Shown one piece after another: positions 1-10,636 of a stretch of DNA of 64,000 nt. The stretch comes from Rhizobium sp. CB3090 (GTDB lineage: Bacteria > Pseudomonadota > Alphaproteobacteria > Rhizobiales > Rhizobiaceae), in contig NZ_CP121662.1 in assembly GCF_029714285.1 (NCBI RefSeq), forward strand, positions 1,302,001-1,366,000, given 5' to 3'. Positions within the stretch are counted from its first letter, which is position 1; each line of letters begins with the position of its first letter. Under the pieces are notes generated by a model. That model did not search any database, was not told the DNA's origin, and saw only the letters and a program-made list of their open reading frames with translations. Both the position numbers and the translations under genes were made by a program.

Positions 1-1026
1 TCGTTCGGTATCGGCGCCGGTTACGCTGTCGGCAACAATGGCGGCCTTCTGCTGGAAGCTTCGGTCGAAGAAAAGAACTTCCTTGGTCGCGGTCAGTACA
101 TCCGTATCGCTGCGGGTGCCGGTACGGAAGGCAATCGTACCTACAACATCTCGTTCACCGAGCCTTATTTCCTCGGCTATCGTCTGGCTGCCGGCTTTGA
201 CATCTTCCGGAACCAGACGTCGAGCGACGATTTCTACGATTATTCGGAAGAGGGCTTCTCGCTGCGCGTCACTGCGCCGATCACCGAGAACTTCGCGACG
301 ACCCTGCGCTACAATTATAAGCGTCTCCAATACGACGGTACCAACGACTGGGAGAACAATCTGTCTGCTCCCTATCTGAATCTCGTGAACAATAGTCCAT
401 GGGTTCAGTCGACGGTTTCGCAGACCTTCACCTACAACACGCTGGATGATCAGAATCTGCCGCGTGAAGGTATCATTGCCAAGTTCACGCATGAATATGC
501 AGGTCTGGGTGGTGACTCCGACTTCTATAAGCTGAGCGGCAAGGCGCGTTACTACAAGATGATCAGTGACGAAGCTGACATCATCGGTTCGCTGACGGTT
601 GGTGCTGGCTATGTCATGCCGACAGGCGATCACCTGAACGTCTTCGATCAGTTCACGCTTGGCGGTCGTGAAATTCGCGGCTTCGAAAATGCCGGTATCG
701 GTCCGCGTTCGTCGCATGGCGATGCGCTGGGCGGCACGACCTACTTCACGGCTTCGGCTGAAGCAAGCATGCCGATGCCGGGCGTTCCGCAGGATATCGG
801 TCTGCGCGTCGCAGCCTTTGCCGACGCAGGTACGCTCTATGGCAACAAGGCGGATCTCTTTGGTGACGTGTTGCACAACGACAGCTCGATCCGTGCTTCG
901 CTGGGTGCAGGCCTGATCTGGTCGTCGCCCTTCGGTGTCATCCGTGTTGACTATGCTGTGCCGGTTCTCAAGGAAGACTACGACAAGACCGAGAATTTCC
1001 GGTTTGGCATTGCCAACCAGTTCTGA
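1..1026 (+). CDS. bamA: Outer membrane protein assembly factor BamA (3' part)
   Basis: The frame is open from the first base, so the gene begins before the window; about 341 residues are visible. They form the C-terminal beta-barrel of the Omp85/BamA family, with alternating aromatic and polar strands, a GGRE-(I)RGFE segment like the family's conserved loop-6 RGF motif (near 661-684), and a terminal phenylalanine (NQF) typical of barrel proteins. BamA inserts beta-barrel proteins into the outer membrane; the POTRA domains would lie upstream, out of view. The gene is followed after 50 bases by lpxD, the usual order in alpha- and gammaproteobacteria. Internal ATG codons such as the one at 385 are within the barrel and are not real starts. 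Confidence 0.95.
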   Translation, partial: SFGIGAGYAVGNNGGLLLEASVEEKNFLGRGQYIRIAAGAGTEGNRTYNISFTEPYFLGYRLAAGFDIFRNQTSSDDFYDYSEEGFSLRVTAPITENFATTLRYNYKRLQYDGTNDWENNLSAPYLNLVNNSPWVQSTVSQTFTYNTLDDQNLPREGIIAKFTHEYAGLGGDSDFYKLSGKARYYKMISDEADIIGSLTVGAGYVMPTGDHLNVFDQFTLGGREIRGFENAGIGPRSSHGDALGGTTYFTASAEASMPMPGVPQDIGLRVAAFADAGTLYGNKADLFGDVLHNDSSIRASLGAGLIWSSPFGVIRVDYAVPVLKEDYDKTENFRFGIANQF

Positions 1027-1076
1027 TATCGGCAGCCCAGAACTGCGGGCTTAACACCGTTCTGGAGCTGGTGCTT

Positions 1077-2144
1077 ATGGAACATATCGGTTTTTTCCCG
1101 CCCCATGATGGCGTCAGCCTCCGCGCGCTGGCCGAATATCTTGGGGCGGAGCTTGTTGACGAGGCCGCGGCCGGCGTCGTCATCAAGTCCATCGCTCCCG
1201 TCTATCGGGCTGGCGAAGGCGACGTTTGCTATATTCTCTCTCGGAAGAATCGTGCGGAACTGGAGACCTGTCGGGCTTCGGCAATCATTTGCTTGCCGGC
1301 GCTGAAGTCTTTCGTTCCCGCGCATATCCCGGTTCTCCTTTCCAGAAAGCCGCATACGGATTTCGCGCTGGCGGGTGCTTTGCTGCATCCGCAGGCCATG
1401 CGTCCGGTTGCGCTGACATCGACGCCGACGCAGATTTCGCCGGCGGCTTTCATCGATCCGACCGCCAAGCTTGAAGCGAATGTCGGTGTCGAGCCGTGCG
1501 CAGTCATCGGAGCTGGCGCTGAGATCGGCGAGGGCACGCGCATCGGAGCCGGCGCAATGATCGGGCCGGGCGTCAAGATCGGGCGCAATTGCACGATCAG
1601 CGGCGGCGCGAGCGTGCTTTGCTCCTATCTCGGTAATGGCGTTATCATCCACAATGGCGCGCGCATCGGCCAGGATGGATTTGGTTATGCGCCGGGACCG
1701 CGCGGCATGGTGAAGATCGTGCAGATTGGCCGCGTCATCATTCAGGATAATGTCGAGATCGGCGCTAATACCACGATCGATCGCGGCACCATGGATGATA
1801 CGGTCATTGGCGAAGGCACGAAGATCGACAATCAAGTGCAGATCGGACATAACGTCCGCATCGGCCGCCACTGCGCCATCGTCAGCCAGGTCGGCATCGC
1901 CGGCAGTACGGTAATCGGCGACGGCGTGCAGATCGGTGGTCAGGCAGGCTTGAACGGCCATATTCATATCGGCGACGGCGTTCAGATCGGCGCCAAGAGC
2001 GGCGTGATGAACAGCATTCCGGCGGGTGAGCGGTATGCAGGTCTTCCGGCGCGGCCGTTGTGGGATTTTCTGAGAGAGTCGGCGGAGATCGCAAAGCGGT
2101 CAGGAGCCAGAGAAAAGAAGGACGGGAGTGCGGAGCATGACTGA
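1077..2144 (+). CDS. lpxD: UDP-3-O-acylglucosamine N-acyltransferase LpxD
   Basis: This is the third enzyme of lipid A synthesis; it adds an N-linked 3-hydroxyacyl chain to UDP-3-O-acyl-glucosamine. The protein has an N-terminal LpxD domain (starting IGFFPPHDG) followed by a long run of isoleucine-rich hexapeptide repeats (for example [14 protein letters not shown] and IGDGVQIG) that form a left-handed beta helix. The catalytic-type histidine lies in the [10 protein letters not shown] stretch. About 355 residues is normal for the family. I chose ATG 1077 because a CTGGAG ribosome site lies about nine bases upstream; a GTG at 1071 in the same frame is too close to it. It overlaps fabZ by eight bases. 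Confidence 0.95.
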   Translation: MEHIGFFPPHDGVSLRALAEYLGAELVDEAAAGVVIKSIAPVYRAGEGDVCYILSRKNRAELETCRASAIICLPALKSFVPAHIPVLLSRKPHTDFALAGALLHPQAMRPVALTSTPTQISPAAFIDPTAKLEANVGVEPCAVIGAGAEIGEGTRIGAGAMIGPGVKIGRNCTISGGASVLCSYLGNGVIIHNGARIGQDGFGYAPGPRGMVKIVQIGRVIIQDNVEIGANTTIDRGTMDDTVIGEGTKIDNQVQIGHNVRIGRHCAIVSQVGIAGSTVIGDGVQIGGQAGLNGHIHIGDGVQIGAKSGVMNSIPAGERYAGLPARPLWDFLRESAEIAKRSGAREKKDGSAEHD

Positions 2145-2610
2145 AGAAGCCAAGACGTCGCTGTCGTCGGCGGACGTCATCGAAATCATGAAGCTTTTGC
2201 CGCATCGCTATCCCTTCCTCATGGTCGACAAGATCATTGAGATCGATAGCGATAATTCCGCCATCGGCATCAAGAACGTCACGGCCAACGAACCGCAATT
2301 CACCGGCCACTTCCCGGGATCCCCGATCATGCCGGGCGTACTGCTGATCGAAGGCATGGCGCAGACGGCCGGTGCGATCTGTGCTCGCAAGGATGGAATC
2401 GGCGGCAATCTCGTCTACTTCATGACGATCGACAACGCCCGTTTCCGCAAGCCCGTCGTGCCCGGCGACCGTGTTGAATTTCATGTCGTCAAGCTGAAGC
2501 AGCGCGGCACGATCTGGAAGTTTCATTGCGACGCCAAGGTCGATGGTTCGCTGGTTGCGGAGGCCGATATCGGCGCGATGATCGTACGGAAGGACCAAGA
2601 GCAGGCATGA
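2137..2610 (+). CDS. fabZ: 3-hydroxyacyl-[acyl-carrier-protein] dehydratase FabZ
   Basis: FabZ removes water from 3-hydroxyacyl-ACP during fatty acid elongation, competing with LpxA and LpxD for hydroxyacyl-ACP. The hot-dog fold signature is clear: [14 protein letters not shown] near the N terminus and [20 protein letters not shown] in the middle, containing the catalytic His and Glu. About 157 residues matches the family. The ATG at 2137 has GGGAG about eight bases upstream and is preferred over GTG 2128. Its start lies inside the end of lpxD, and its stop overlaps the start of lpxA (ATGA), so translation of the three is probably coupled. Confidence 0.96.
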   Translation: MTEEAKTSLSSADVIEIMKLLPHRYPFLMVDKIIEIDSDNSAIGIKNVTANEPQFTGHFPGSPIMPGVLLIEGMAQTAGAICARKDGIGGNLVYFMTIDNARFRKPVVPGDRVEFHVVKLKQRGTIWKFHCDAKVDGSLVAEADIGAMIVRKDQEQA

Positions 2611-3422
2611 GCAGCATCGCAAAAAGCGCTCGCATTCATAAGCTCGCGGTCGTCGAGGACGGAGCGGTCATCGGCGAGAACGTGGTCGTCGGTCCGTTCT
2701 GCCATGTCGGCCCCAAGGTCGTGCTGCATGATGCCGTCCAGCTCCTGACGCATGTTGTAGTGACCGGCCGGACGACGATCGGCAAGGGCACAAAGATATT
2801 TCCCATGGCGGTGGTCGGCGGCGATCCGCAAAGCGTGCATCACGGCGGCGAAGAGACCACGCTGGACGTCGGCGAGAATTGCACGATCCGCGAAGGCGTG
2901 ACGATCAATACCGGCACGGCTGACTACGGCGGCAAGACCATCGTCGGTAACAACAACCTGTTTCTTGCCAATTCGCACGTCGCCCATGATTGTCGCGTCG
3001 GCAACAATGTCATCATGTCGAACAACGTCATGCTGGCCGGGCACGTCACCGTTGAAGACCGCGCCATCCTCGGCGGCGGCTGCGCGGTGCATCAGTTTAC
3101 CCGTATCGGCCGCCAAGCCTTCATCGGTGGTCTCTCGGCCGCGAGCTATGATGTCATTCCCTATGGCATGCTGAACGGAAATCCGGGCGTGCTTTCGGGT
3201 TTGAACATTGTCGGCATGACCCGCGCCGGCATTGAGCGTTCGGTCATCCATACGGTTCGCCGCGCCTATAAGAGCATTTTCGAAGGCGAAGGCTCGATCC
3301 GCGACAATGCGGCAGCGATCCGCGATGAATATGCTGAATGCAAGGAAGTGATCGAGATCCTCGATTTCATCGCCGCCGACAGCGATCGCGCCTTGTCGTC
3401 GCCCAATCGCGGTAAGGGCTGA
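2607..3422 (+). CDS. lpxA: Acyl-ACP--UDP-N-acetylglucosamine O-acyltransferase LpxA
   Basis: LpxA carries out the first step of lipid A synthesis, moving a 3-hydroxyacyl chain from ACP to UDP-GlcNAc. The 271-residue protein has N-terminal hexapeptide repeats and the [10 protein letters not shown] segment, whose second histidine (about residue 127) corresponds to the catalytic base of the family. The C-terminal helical region ([20 protein letters not shown]) is also typical. The frame is open further upstream, but that part lies within fabZ; the ATG at 2607, overlapping the fabZ stop, is the natural start. It belongs to the lpxD-fabZ-lpxA-lpxI-lpxB operon. Confidence 0.96.
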   Translation: MSSIAKSARIHKLAVVEDGAVIGENVVVGPFCHVGPKVVLHDAVQLLTHVVVTGRTTIGKGTKIFPMAVVGGDPQSVHHGGEETTLDVGENCTIREGVTINTGTADYGGKTIVGNNNLFLANSHVAHDCRVGNNVIMSNNVMLAGHVTVEDRAILGGGCAVHQFTRIGRQAFIGGLSAASYDVIPYGMLNGNPGVLSGLNIVGMTRAGIERSVIHTVRRAYKSIFEGEGSIRDNAAAIRDEYAECKEVIEILDFIAADSDRALSSPNRGKG

Positions 3423-3423
3423 G

Positions 3424-4305
3424 GTGGCCGCGAGCGGTAAAAACCACATGGGCAGGCTGGCGATCATCGCAGGCAGCGGCTTTTTGCCGGCCTATGTCGC
3501 CGATGCCGCCCGCCAGGCAGGGGAAAATCCCGTTATCATAGCACTGACGGACGAGGCGGACCGCGACTGGTCCGCTTTCGATCATGCCAATCTCGGCGTC
3601 GGCAATTTTGCTGGCCTGGAAGCCATGTTCCGCCGCTACGGGGTCGACCGGGTCGTCATGTCCGGCGGTGTCGCGCGCCGCCCGCCGTGGCGCGATGTGC
3701 GCCCGACCTGGCGCGTGATCAAGGAATTGCCGTCGACCATCCGCACTCTTCTTTCCGGCGGTGACAATGCCGTGCTGCAGATGGTGATCCGCCTGATCGA
3801 GGCTGGCGGTGTCCGCGTCGTCGGTGCGCATGAGATCGCACCGGATCTGCTGGCAACCACCGGGCCGCTTGGCCGTTTCTCGCCGTCGGAGGAGGACCTG
3901 CGCGATATCGCGCAAGGTGCAAAGGCCGCCATTGCGCTGGGATTGCTGGATGTCGGGCAGGGTGCCGTCAGCGTCGGCGGCCGGGTCGTTGCACTGGAAG
4001 GCGCTGAGGGCACGGACAAGATGATCGAACGCGTCGCAGGTTTGCGAGCGGAGGGGCGCATATCGAAGCGCCGTCGTGGCGTGTTGGTGAAGCTTTGCAA
4101 ACCGCAGCAGGACGTGCGTGCCGATTTGCCGTCGATCGGTGTCTCGACCGTGCTCAATGCCAAGAAGGCCGGCCTTGCCGGCGTCGCCGTCGAGGCGGGC
4201 AGGGCGCTGGTTCTGGAGCGCGAAGCCGTCATTGCGGCTGCCGACGAAGCCGGGCTTTTCGTTTGCGGCATCGACCGAGGCCTGAGCGCGGAGGGCTTCA
4301 TGTGA
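3424..4305 (+). CDS. lpxI: UDP-2,3-diacylglucosamine pyrophosphatase LpxI
   Basis: LpxI hydrolyses UDP-2,3-diacylglucosamine to lipid X in alphaproteobacteria, replacing the unrelated LpxH of enteric bacteria. The protein (formerly DUF1009) begins with LAIIAGSGFLPAYVADAARQ and contains the family segments VDRVVMSGGVARRP, GDNAVLQMVIRLIEAGG and VLVKLCKPQQD. The position between lpxA and lpxB supports the assignment. The GTG at 3424, one base after the lpxA stop, gives 293 residues; ATG 3448 is an alternative that would remove eight residues before the conserved region. The 3' end overlaps lpxB by four bases (GTGA). Confidence 0.93.
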   Translation: MAASGKNHMGRLAIIAGSGFLPAYVADAARQAGENPVIIALTDEADRDWSAFDHANLGVGNFAGLEAMFRRYGVDRVVMSGGVARRPPWRDVRPTWRVIKELPSTIRTLLSGGDNAVLQMVIRLIEAGGVRVVGAHEIAPDLLATTGPLGRFSPSEEDLRDIAQGAKAAIALGLLDVGQGAVSVGGRVVALEGAEGTDKMIERVAGLRAEGRISKRRRGVLVKLCKPQQDVRADLPSIGVSTVLNAKKAGLAGVAVEAGRALVLEREAVIAAADEAGLFVCGIDRGLSAEGFM

Positions 4306-5486
4306 GCGGCGCGCCATTGAAAGTCGCTGTCGTCGCCGGTGAAGTCTCGGGCGATCTGCTTGGCGGCGACCTCGTCGCTGCATTGAAGCGACGTTACGAT
4401 GGGCCTGTGGAGTTGATAGGCGTTGGTGGCGACGCTCTGGAAGCGCAGGGCTTGCATTCGCTTTTCGATTATTCCGAACTGTCGATCATGGGTTTTGCGC
4501 AGGTCATTAAGCGCTTGCCGAAACTGCTGGCTCGCATGCGCCAAACCGCGGACGCCATCATCGCGGCGAAACCTGACGTGCTCCTCATCATAGACAGTCC
4601 GGATTTCACCCATCGCGTCGCCAAGAAGGTCCGCGCTGCGCTACCGAACCTGCCGGTAGTCGACTATGTCTGCCCCAGCGTATGGGCATGGAAAGAATAT
4701 CGCGCGCAGAAAATGCTCGCCTATGTCGATCACGTCCTCGCCATCTTACCCTTCGAGCCGGCGGCAATGCAGCGGCTGGCAGGGCCGGCTACGACCTATG
4801 TCGGCCATCGCCTGACTGTGGATCCGAACCTGCTGGAAGTTCGTCGCCGGCGTGCGCTTCGCGCGCTCAGTGCGGCCGATGGCGAAAAGACGATCCTCTT
4901 GCTTCCCGGTTCGCGCTCCTCGGAAATCCGTCAGCTTCTGCCGGTTTTCGAGCAGGCGGTGCTGGAATTTAGCCGGCGAAACGATCACGTTCGTTATGTA
5001 CTGCCGACCGTTCCACGGCAGGAGGCCTTGGTGCGCTCGCTTCTTGAAAACTGGAGCATCAAGCCTGATGTCTTCGTGGGCCAGGATGCCAAGTGGAACG
5101 CTTTTGCGGACGCGGATGCGGCGATGGCGGCTTCGGGCACGGTGATCCTGGAATTAGGACTTGCCGGTGTTCCCGTTGTCTCGACCTATAAGACCGAATG
5201 GCTCGCCCGGTTTGTGATGTCGCGCATCAAGACCTGGACAGCCGCTTTGCCGAACCTCATTGCGGATTATGCGATCCTGCCCGAGCTGATCAACGATGTT
5301 CTGCGGCCCGGCCTGCTGGCGCGCTACATGGAGCGCCTGTCGAACAATACGCCGGAGCGGGCAGCCATGCTCCAGGGTTATGATCTGGTCTGGCATCGAA
5401 TGCAGACCGAAGAGCCGCCCGGCGAAAAGGCGGCGGCGATCGTTCTCGATGTCTTGTCCAAGAAAAAACCCGGCCATTTGAACTGA
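4302..5486 (+). CDS. lpxB: Lipid-A-disaccharide synthase LpxB
   Basis: LpxB joins UDP-2,3-diacylglucosamine and lipid X into the tetraacyl disaccharide core of lipid A at the inner membrane. The protein of about 394 residues begins LKVAVVAGEVSGDLLGGDL, and has LIIDSPDFTHRVAKKVR, VCPSVWAWKEYRAQKM and LLLPGSRSSEIRQLLPVF, all signatures of glycosyltransferase family 19. GTG 4302 overlaps the lpxI stop and is preceded by GGAGGG, so it is preferred over the long upstream extension inside lpxI. A hairpin with T-run directly follows the stop, ending the lipid A operon. Confidence 0.95.
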   Translation: MSGAPLKVAVVAGEVSGDLLGGDLVAALKRRYDGPVELIGVGGDALEAQGLHSLFDYSELSIMGFAQVIKRLPKLLARMRQTADAIIAAKPDVLLIIDSPDFTHRVAKKVRAALPNLPVVDYVCPSVWAWKEYRAQKMLAYVDHVLAILPFEPAAMQRLAGPATTYVGHRLTVDPNLLEVRRRRALRALSAADGEKTILLLPGSRSSEIRQLLPVFEQAVLEFSRRNDHVRYVLPTVPRQEALVRSLLENWSIKPDVFVGQDAKWNAFADADAAMAASGTVILELGLAGVPVVSTYKTEWLARFVMSRIKTWTAALPNLIADYAILPELINDVLRPGLLARYMERLSNNTPERAAMLQGYDLVWHRMQTEEPPGEKAAAIVLDVLSKKKPGHLN

Positions 5487-5497
5487 CCGGGTTTTTT
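5463..5497. terminator. Bidirectional terminator between lpxB and gltA
   Basis: AAAAAACCCGG pairs with CCGGGTTTTTT around a 13-base loop. It has A and T runs on the two sides, so it can end transcription of lpxB (plus) and of gltA (minus), which converge here. It overlaps the last codons of lpxB. Confidence 0.9.
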
Positions 5498-5514
5498 GTT
5501 GGCTGCTTTTCGGC

Positions 5515-6804
5515 TTAACGCTTGGAAACCGGAACGTATTCGCGGTTCGGTGCGCCGGTGTAGAGCTGGCGCGGGCGGCCGATACGCTGGTCCGGATCTT
5601 CGATCATCTCGTTCCACTGGGCGATCCAGCCGACGGTGCGGGCGAGAGCAAACAGCACCGTGAACATGGTCGTGGGGAAGCCCAGAGCCTTCAGCGTGAT
5701 GCCGGAATAGAAGTCGACGTTCGGGTAAAGCTTCTTCTCGATGAAATAGTCATCGGTCAGCGCAATACGCTCCAGTTCGATCGCGATGTCGAGCAGCGGA
5801 TCGTCCTTGATGCCGAGTTCGCCGAGAACCTCGTGCGCCGTCTTCTGCATGATCTTGGCGCGCGGATCGTAGTTCTTGTAGACGCGATGGCCGAAGCCCA
5901 TCAGGCGGAACGGATCGTTCTTGTCCTTGGCGCGGGCGATATATTCCGGAATGCGGTCGACCGTGCCGATTTCCGTCAGCATGTTGAGCGCAGCTTCGTT
6001 GGCGCCGCCATGGGCCGGGCCCCAGAGGCATGCAATGCCGGCGGCGATGCAAGCGAAGGGATTGGCGCCGGAAGAACCGGCGAGGCGAACCGTCGATGTG
6101 GACGCGTTCTGCTCATGATCCGCATGCAGGATGAAGATGCGATCCATGGCGCGGGCAAGCACCGGATTGACCACATATTCCTCGCAGGGCACGGCAAAGC
6201 ACATGCGCAGGAAGTTCGACGCATAGTCGAGATCGTTCTTCGGGTAAACGAAGGGCTGGCCGATATGGTACTTGAAGGCCATGGCGGCGAGCGTCGGCAT
6301 CTTGGCGATCATGCGCAGGCTCGCGACCATGCGCTGATGCGGATCGGTGATATCGGTGGAGTCGTGATAGAAGGCCGACAGAGCGCCGACGCAGCCGCAC
6401 ATGACGGCCATCGGATGCGCATCGCGGCGGAAGCCGGTGAAGAAACGGGACATTTGCTCATGCACCATGGTGTGGTGCACGACCCGGTAGTCGAAGTCTT
6501 TCTTCTGGGCTGCGGTCGGCAATTCGCCGTAAAGCAGCAGGTAACAGACTTCGAGGAAATCGCCGTGTTCAGCAAGCTGTTCGATCGGATAACCGCGATG
6601 CAGCAGAACGCCTTCGTCGCCATCAATAAAGGTGATTCTGGACTCGCACGACGCGGTGGAAGTGAAGCCAGGATCATAGGTGAAAGTGGAGGTGTTCTTA
6701 TAAAGGGCACCAATATCAATGACACTTGGGCCGATGGTTCCGGTCTTGACCGGCAAATCCACCGTCTTTTCACCCCAAGTTAGTTTCGCGCTTTGTTCCG
6801 TCAT
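5515..6804 (-). CDS. gltA: Citrate synthase (type II)
   Basis: Citrate synthase condenses acetyl-CoA and oxaloacetate in the first step of the TCA cycle. The 429-residue length is that of the hexameric type II enzymes of Gram-negative bacteria. Recognisable segments are [55 protein letters not shown] (catalytic His of the GAHG-like site) and [15 protein letters not shown] (second active-site His with substrate arginines nearby). It faces the lipid A operon tail to tail and is read away from the ComEC-like gene. An AGGAT ribosome site lies about five bases upstream of the ATG at 6804. Loss of citrate synthase is known to affect symbiosis in Sinorhizobium, but nothing here shows a special role. 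Confidence 0.97.
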   Translation of the reverse strand: MTEQSAKLTWGEKTVDLPVKTGTIGPSVIDIGALYKNTSTFTYDPGFTSTASCESRITFIDGDEGVLLHRGYPIEQLAEHGDFLEVCYLLLYGELPTAAQKKDFDYRVVHHTMVHEQMSRFFTGFRRDAHPMAVMCGCVGALSAFYHDSTDITDPHQRMVASLRMIAKMPTLAAMAFKYHIGQPFVYPKNDLDYASNFLRMCFAVPCEEYVVNPVLARAMDRIFILHADHEQNASTSTVRLAGSSGANPFACIAAGIACLWGPAHGGANEAALNMLTEIGTVDRIPEYIARAKDKNDPFRLMGFGHRVYKNYDPRAKIMQKTAHEVLGELGIKDDPLLDIAIELERIALTDDYFIEKKLYPNVDFYSGITLKALGFPTTMFTVLFALARTVGWIAQWNEMIEDPDQRIGRPRQLYTGAPNREYVPVSKR

Positions 6805-6873
6805 GCTGATCCTCCAAGATTTGGCGGGATTGACGCCTTAAAAAGCGCCAAAGGGTTAAGCGACTAACGATTA

Positions 6874-6901
6874 GCTATATGATCCAGAGCCTAATGCCAA
6901 G
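6874..6901 (-). promoter_or_regulatory. Possible gltA promoter
   Basis: On the minus strand CTTGGC (6901-6896) is followed after 16 bases by TATAGC (6879-6874). This resembles the rhizobial sigma-70 pattern CTTGAC-N17-CTATAT and lies about 70 bases upstream of the gltA start. The call rests on spacing and resemblance only. Confidence 0.35.
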
Positions 6902-7084
6902 TTATCGTTACGCCTATTTGTGCATTGCGGCATCAACTTTTGGGCACTGCGGTAGACAGGCTCGTTTTGCGCTAACGTGAAATGGCGTCATTTGTTGGAG
7001 ATTAAGCCGATTTCAGTTGAATTCACCTGATGGTGACGGCAAAACTCTCGCAAGAGCTGTAGTTTTGCGTGGGCGTTGGAGTGT

Positions 7085-9544
7085 ATGCCTAATTTAGAGG
7101 CACCGGATCCGCAGGTGGAGAGTAGGGAGTTTACTGCGGTTGCCGAGCGCGAGCGTGGCATCGAAGCTGCTGTCTCCCGTCTCAAAGCGACGCAGCCGGA
7201 GCGGACACAGGACCAGGCTGCGCTACTTGCTCGTTTTCGCCTTGCGGCAGGCAGCATCAGACTCGGCATTTACCATTTGGTCGAAGAAGAGGCGGCGTAT
7301 GGTCGCGCGATGCTGTTCGCGCCGGTCTATATCGGCGTCGGTGCGATCTTCTGGTTCTCCGTCGGAGCCGATCCCCCGCCGCAGGCTGTTTTTACCGCTC
7401 TCCTTATCTTCGCAGCCGCTTTTTTTCTCCAGCAGGAGGCGGGGCGAGTGCTGCGGCATTTGCTGTTTGCCGGCATGCTGGTGTTCTCGGGCATGGCTCT
7501 GGCGCAATGCGAAAGCTGGCGGGCATCGACGGTGATGCTCGACTCTGCGGTGACGACCACCATCACGGGGCGGATCGAACGTCGCGAGGCCGATGACAAA
7601 GGGCGTTGGCGCTATGTCGTTGCCCTGGAGGCAACGGAAAAACCGGCCATTCGCCGGCCGCCGGCGCAGGTCACCATTTTCGTGCGCAAGCAGCTCCAAC
7701 CTTTTGAACTCGGCGATCGCATCCAGGGCAAGGCGCGGCTGACGCCGCCGGCCGGACCCGCCTTGCCCGGTCTCAACGATTTCGCCTTCAGCGCCTATTT
7801 CGATGGCACCGGCGCGAATGGCTTTGCCTATGGGACGCCGACGCTATTGTCACCAGCCGGTGATGCCGTTCAAGGGTCGATTCTCGACAAGGCGGATATC
7901 TGGCTTGCGCGTTTGCGCAGCAGCATCGGCGACAGGATCAGGACACTTCTGCCCGGCGATACCGGCGCGTTTGCGGCGTCGCTTGTCACCGACGAGAGAC
8001 GGGCGATATCGGATGAGACGACGGAAGCGCTGCGGACGTCTGGTCTTGCGCATATCATCGCTATCTCCGGTCTGAACATGGCGCTCTCCGCAGGCATCTT
8101 CTATGTCGGCCTGCGCTATGCTCTCAGCCTGTTTTTCGGCGTGGCACAGGCTTGGCCAACGAAGAAGATCGCAGCCTTCGGCGCGTTGATCACGGTGACG
8201 GCCTATTATCTCATTTCCGGCTTCGGGGTATCGGCAGAGCGCGCTTTCATCATGATGGCGATCATGCTGGTCGCCGTGCTCTTCGATCGGCCATCCCTCA
8301 GCCTTCGCAATGTGGCGCTGTCAGCGATCGTCATCCTCATTCTGTCGCCGTCGCAGGCACTCGGTCCAAGTTTTCAGATGTCTTACGCGGCGACGTTGGC
8401 ACTGGTGTCCGGTTATTCGCTCTGGACGAAAAGACCGCATCGGGAGAGCATTCTCTCCCGGTTCCGGCTCATGCGTCCGCTGCTCTTGGTCTCGCGCTTC
8501 TTCGGAGGCATATTGTCGACTTCCTTTATCGGCGGCGCATCGACCGCTATCTTCTCGATAGAACATTTTCACCGATTGGCGACATATGGTCTTCTCGCCA
8601 ATCTGGCGGCGATGCCGGTCGTCTCCTTTATCATCATGCCATTTGGCATGGCGGCTACGATGCTGATGCCATTTGGCGTCGATGCTCCATTCTGGCAGGT
8701 CACCGGCGCGGGACTTGATGTCGTCATCGCCATTGCCAAAACGGTCGCCGCTTGGGGTGGCAATATTCCTTTTGGCCGGCTACCGGTCTGGCTGTTTCCG
8801 ACGGTCATAACCGGCTTCTTGCTGATGACCTTGCTGAAAACACGATTGCGGCATGCGGGTGCGCTTGTGATCCTCGGTTCGGTCGCCGTCGTGACCCTCA
8901 GCCCCGGTGTCCCAAAACCCGATCTGATGATCTCCGAGGATGGCACGCTGGTCGCCTTGCTGCGCAATGGTGCGTTGACGACCAATCGTGAAAAACCGCC
9001 CGATTTCATCTTCGGGCAGTGGCAAAGAGCCCTGGCGATCACTGAGCAGCAACCGCCGATGATGCTTCCGCCCGACAGCCAGCTCCCTAAAATCAGCAAA
9101 TCGGACAAGCATCGCCGCCTGAGTTCCGAAGAACAGAGCGCAGTTCGAAAGGCGATGGATGCTGCACTGGACGATGCCGGGCAGGGCGGCTTCGCCTGCC
9201 AGAAAGGTGCGTGGTGCGTGGCAATGCTGGAGAATGGTGAGATGCTTGTCACCATTGAAGACGCTGCCTATCTCGCTGCGGCCTGCGACACTGCCAATAT
9301 TGTCGTCACTCCCGTACGGCTGCGTCTGGATCGCTGCCGCTCCGGCGCGATGCTTTTTACCGGCGCAACGCTACGCCGGACGGGAGCTATCGAAATGAAC
9401 CTCAGCGCCGACAAACCAGCAATAACGACTGCGTTCGACAATCTGACGCGGCCATGGAGCCTTCATCGCGCCTATGACTGGCGAACGGGCACTTTCGGAG
9501 CGCCGATCGCACGGGTGTCACCGGTCAGTGATAGCGGCGAATGA
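7085..9544 (+). CDS. ComEC/Rec2-family membrane protein
   Basis: The protein of about 819 residues has a hydrophilic N terminus, a hydrophobic pair of segments ([18 protein letters not shown] and following), a DUF4131-like soluble stretch (residues about 150-260) and a polytopic Competence domain with [20 protein letters not shown], which is the characteristic HxxxISGxNM signature. Family members carry DNA across the inner membrane during transformation. The last 200 residues occupy the place of the metallo-beta-lactamase-like domain but show no HxHxDH motif, so any nuclease activity there is unlikely. ATG 7085 is chosen; TTG 7076 in frame is possible. The 3' end overlaps lexA by 20 bases, tail to tail. 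Confidence 0.88.
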   Translation: MPNLEAPDPQVESREFTAVAERERGIEAAVSRLKATQPERTQDQAALLARFRLAAGSIRLGIYHLVEEEAAYGRAMLFAPVYIGVGAIFWFSVGADPPPQAVFTALLIFAAAFFLQQEAGRVLRHLLFAGMLVFSGMALAQCESWRASTVMLDSAVTTTITGRIERREADDKGRWRYVVALEATEKPAIRRPPAQVTIFVRKQLQPFELGDRIQGKARLTPPAGPALPGLNDFAFSAYFDGTGANGFAYGTPTLLSPAGDAVQGSILDKADIWLARLRSSIGDRIRTLLPGDTGAFAASLVTDERRAISDETTEALRTSGLAHIIAISGLNMALSAGIFYVGLRYALSLFFGVAQAWPTKKIAAFGALITVTAYYLISGFGVSAERAFIMMAIMLVAVLFDRPSLSLRNVALSAIVILILSPSQALGPSFQMSYAATLALVSGYSLWTKRPHRESILSRFRLMRPLLLVSRFFGGILSTSFIGGASTAIFSIEHFHRLATYGLLANLAAMPVVSFIIMPFGMAATMLMPFGVDAPFWQVTGAGLDVVIAIAKTVAAWGGNIPFGRLPVWLFPTVITGFLLMTLLKTRLRHAGALVILGSVAVVTLSPGVPKPDLMISEDGTLVALLRNGALTTNREKPPDFIFGQWQRALAITEQQPPMMLPPDSQLPKISKSDKHRRLSSEEQSAVRKAMDAALDDAGQGGFACQKGAWCVAMLENGEMLVTIEDAAYLAAACDTANIVVTPVRLRLDRCRSGAMLFTGATLRRTGAIEMNLSADKPAITTAFDNLTRPWSLHRAYDWRTGTFGAPIARVSPVSDSGE

Positions 9545-10247
9545 GGCCGACAAGCTTGCCTTGCACCTTCACACGATCCGGCCCGAAGATGCGGGTCTCG
9601 TAAGCAGGGTTCGCCGCTTCAAGCGCGATCGAGGCGCCCTTGCGACGAAACCGCTTCAACGTCGCCTCCTCATCATCGACGAGAGCAACGACGATGTCGC
9701 CAGGATTGGCAGTCGTGGCATTGCGGATAATGACGGTATCGCCGTCGAAGATGCCGGCATCGATCATCGAGTCACCCTTGACCTCCAGCGCATAGTGCTC
9801 GCCGGAGCCAAGCATGTCGGCGGGAACGGTGATGTCGTGGGTATTGTTCTGGATGGCCGAGATCGGAACGCCGGCGGCGATGCGGCCCATGACAGGGACC
9901 GAGACCGAACTGTTGTTTTCCTCATTCACTGGCCTGCTGGGAGCGGGTGGCGGCACAAGCTGCGGCTTGCCAAGGCTGCCCTCGATGACGCTTGGCGAAA
10001 AGCCGCGGCGCGGCTGTAGGCTCGGGCTATAGGCCTCCGGCAGCTTGATGACCTCCAGTGCCCGGGCCCGGTTCGGGAGGCGGCGTATGAAGCCGCGCTC
10101 TTCCAAAGCTGTGATGAGACGGTGAATGCCGGACTTGGACGCAAGGTCCAGCGCATCTTTCATCTCATCGAAAGATGGCGGAACACCGGACTCCTTCATG
10201 CGCTCGTGAATGAAGAGAAGCAGTTCCTGCTGCTTGCGCGTCAACAT
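9525..10247 (-). CDS. lexA: SOS repressor LexA
   Basis: LexA represses DNA-damage genes and cleaves itself when bound to activated RecA. The 240-residue protein starts [17 protein letters not shown], has a winged helix-turn-helix in the first 65 residues, an Ala-Gly cleavage bond at about 125-126 (GRIAAGVPI), the catalytic serine at about 160 (GDSMIDAG) and the catalytic lysine at about 198 (EEATLKRF). The frame is open upstream of 10247, but that region holds the LexA operator and no homology, so ATG 10247 is the start. Operator sequences 50 to 75 bases upstream indicate autoregulation. Confidence 0.96.
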   Translation of the reverse strand: MLTRKQQELLLFIHERMKESGVPPSFDEMKDALDLASKSGIHRLITALEERGFIRRLPNRARALEVIKLPEAYSPSLQPRRGFSPSVIEGSLGKPQLVPPPAPSRPVNEENNSSVSVPVMGRIAAGVPISAIQNNTHDITVPADMLGSGEHYALEVKGDSMIDAGIFDGDTVIIRNATTANPGDIVVALVDDEEATLKRFRRKGASIALEAANPAYETRIFGPDRVKVQGKLVGLIRRYH

Positions 10248-10295
10248 CGTTTTGAACCTCGGGACTGAGAAGGCGTCGTGAAACAAATCCAGAAC

Positions 10296-10321
10296 GAACA
10301 CTATATGTTCCATATGTGTTC
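10296..10321 (-). promoter_or_regulatory. LexA operator (SOS box) of lexA
   Basis: Two overlapping sites share one half-site: GAAC-N7-GTTC at 10296-10310 and GTTC-N7-GTTC at 10307-10321. The second is the direct-repeat LexA box known from alphaproteobacteria. On the minus strand CTTGCG and ATAGTG flank the site with a 17-base spacer, so repressor binding would cover the promoter core of lexA. Confidence 0.85.
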
Positions 10322-10636
10322 CGCAAGCCCTTAAATTTTGGTGAAGATTTTGTAAGCGCATCAAATAAACGGGAACATAACAAGTCCTGGCCGGATGGAT
10401 TTTCCCGATGTCTACGCGCTAAGCGGCGGAAATATATGCGAAAACTCGCAGCGTAAAATTTCGCCGGTCGGAAGCGACCCATCCCAAAAGCAATGAAAAG
10501 CCGCGTTGTTTGCTCAATAAGCTCTTTGGAGGACGATGCTCTACGAACGATGGAGAGCAAGCTGCAGATTAGGCAAGGAAGATCGGATTTCAGAGCGGCT
10601 GAGACTGGCGCAGTCACTAGTAAATTGGACCTGATT

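Noticed and set aside
10165..10617. Open frame of 150 codons upstream of and overlapping lexA on the minus strand
   Set aside because: It covers the lexA operator and promoter and the start of lexA in another frame; no protein features.
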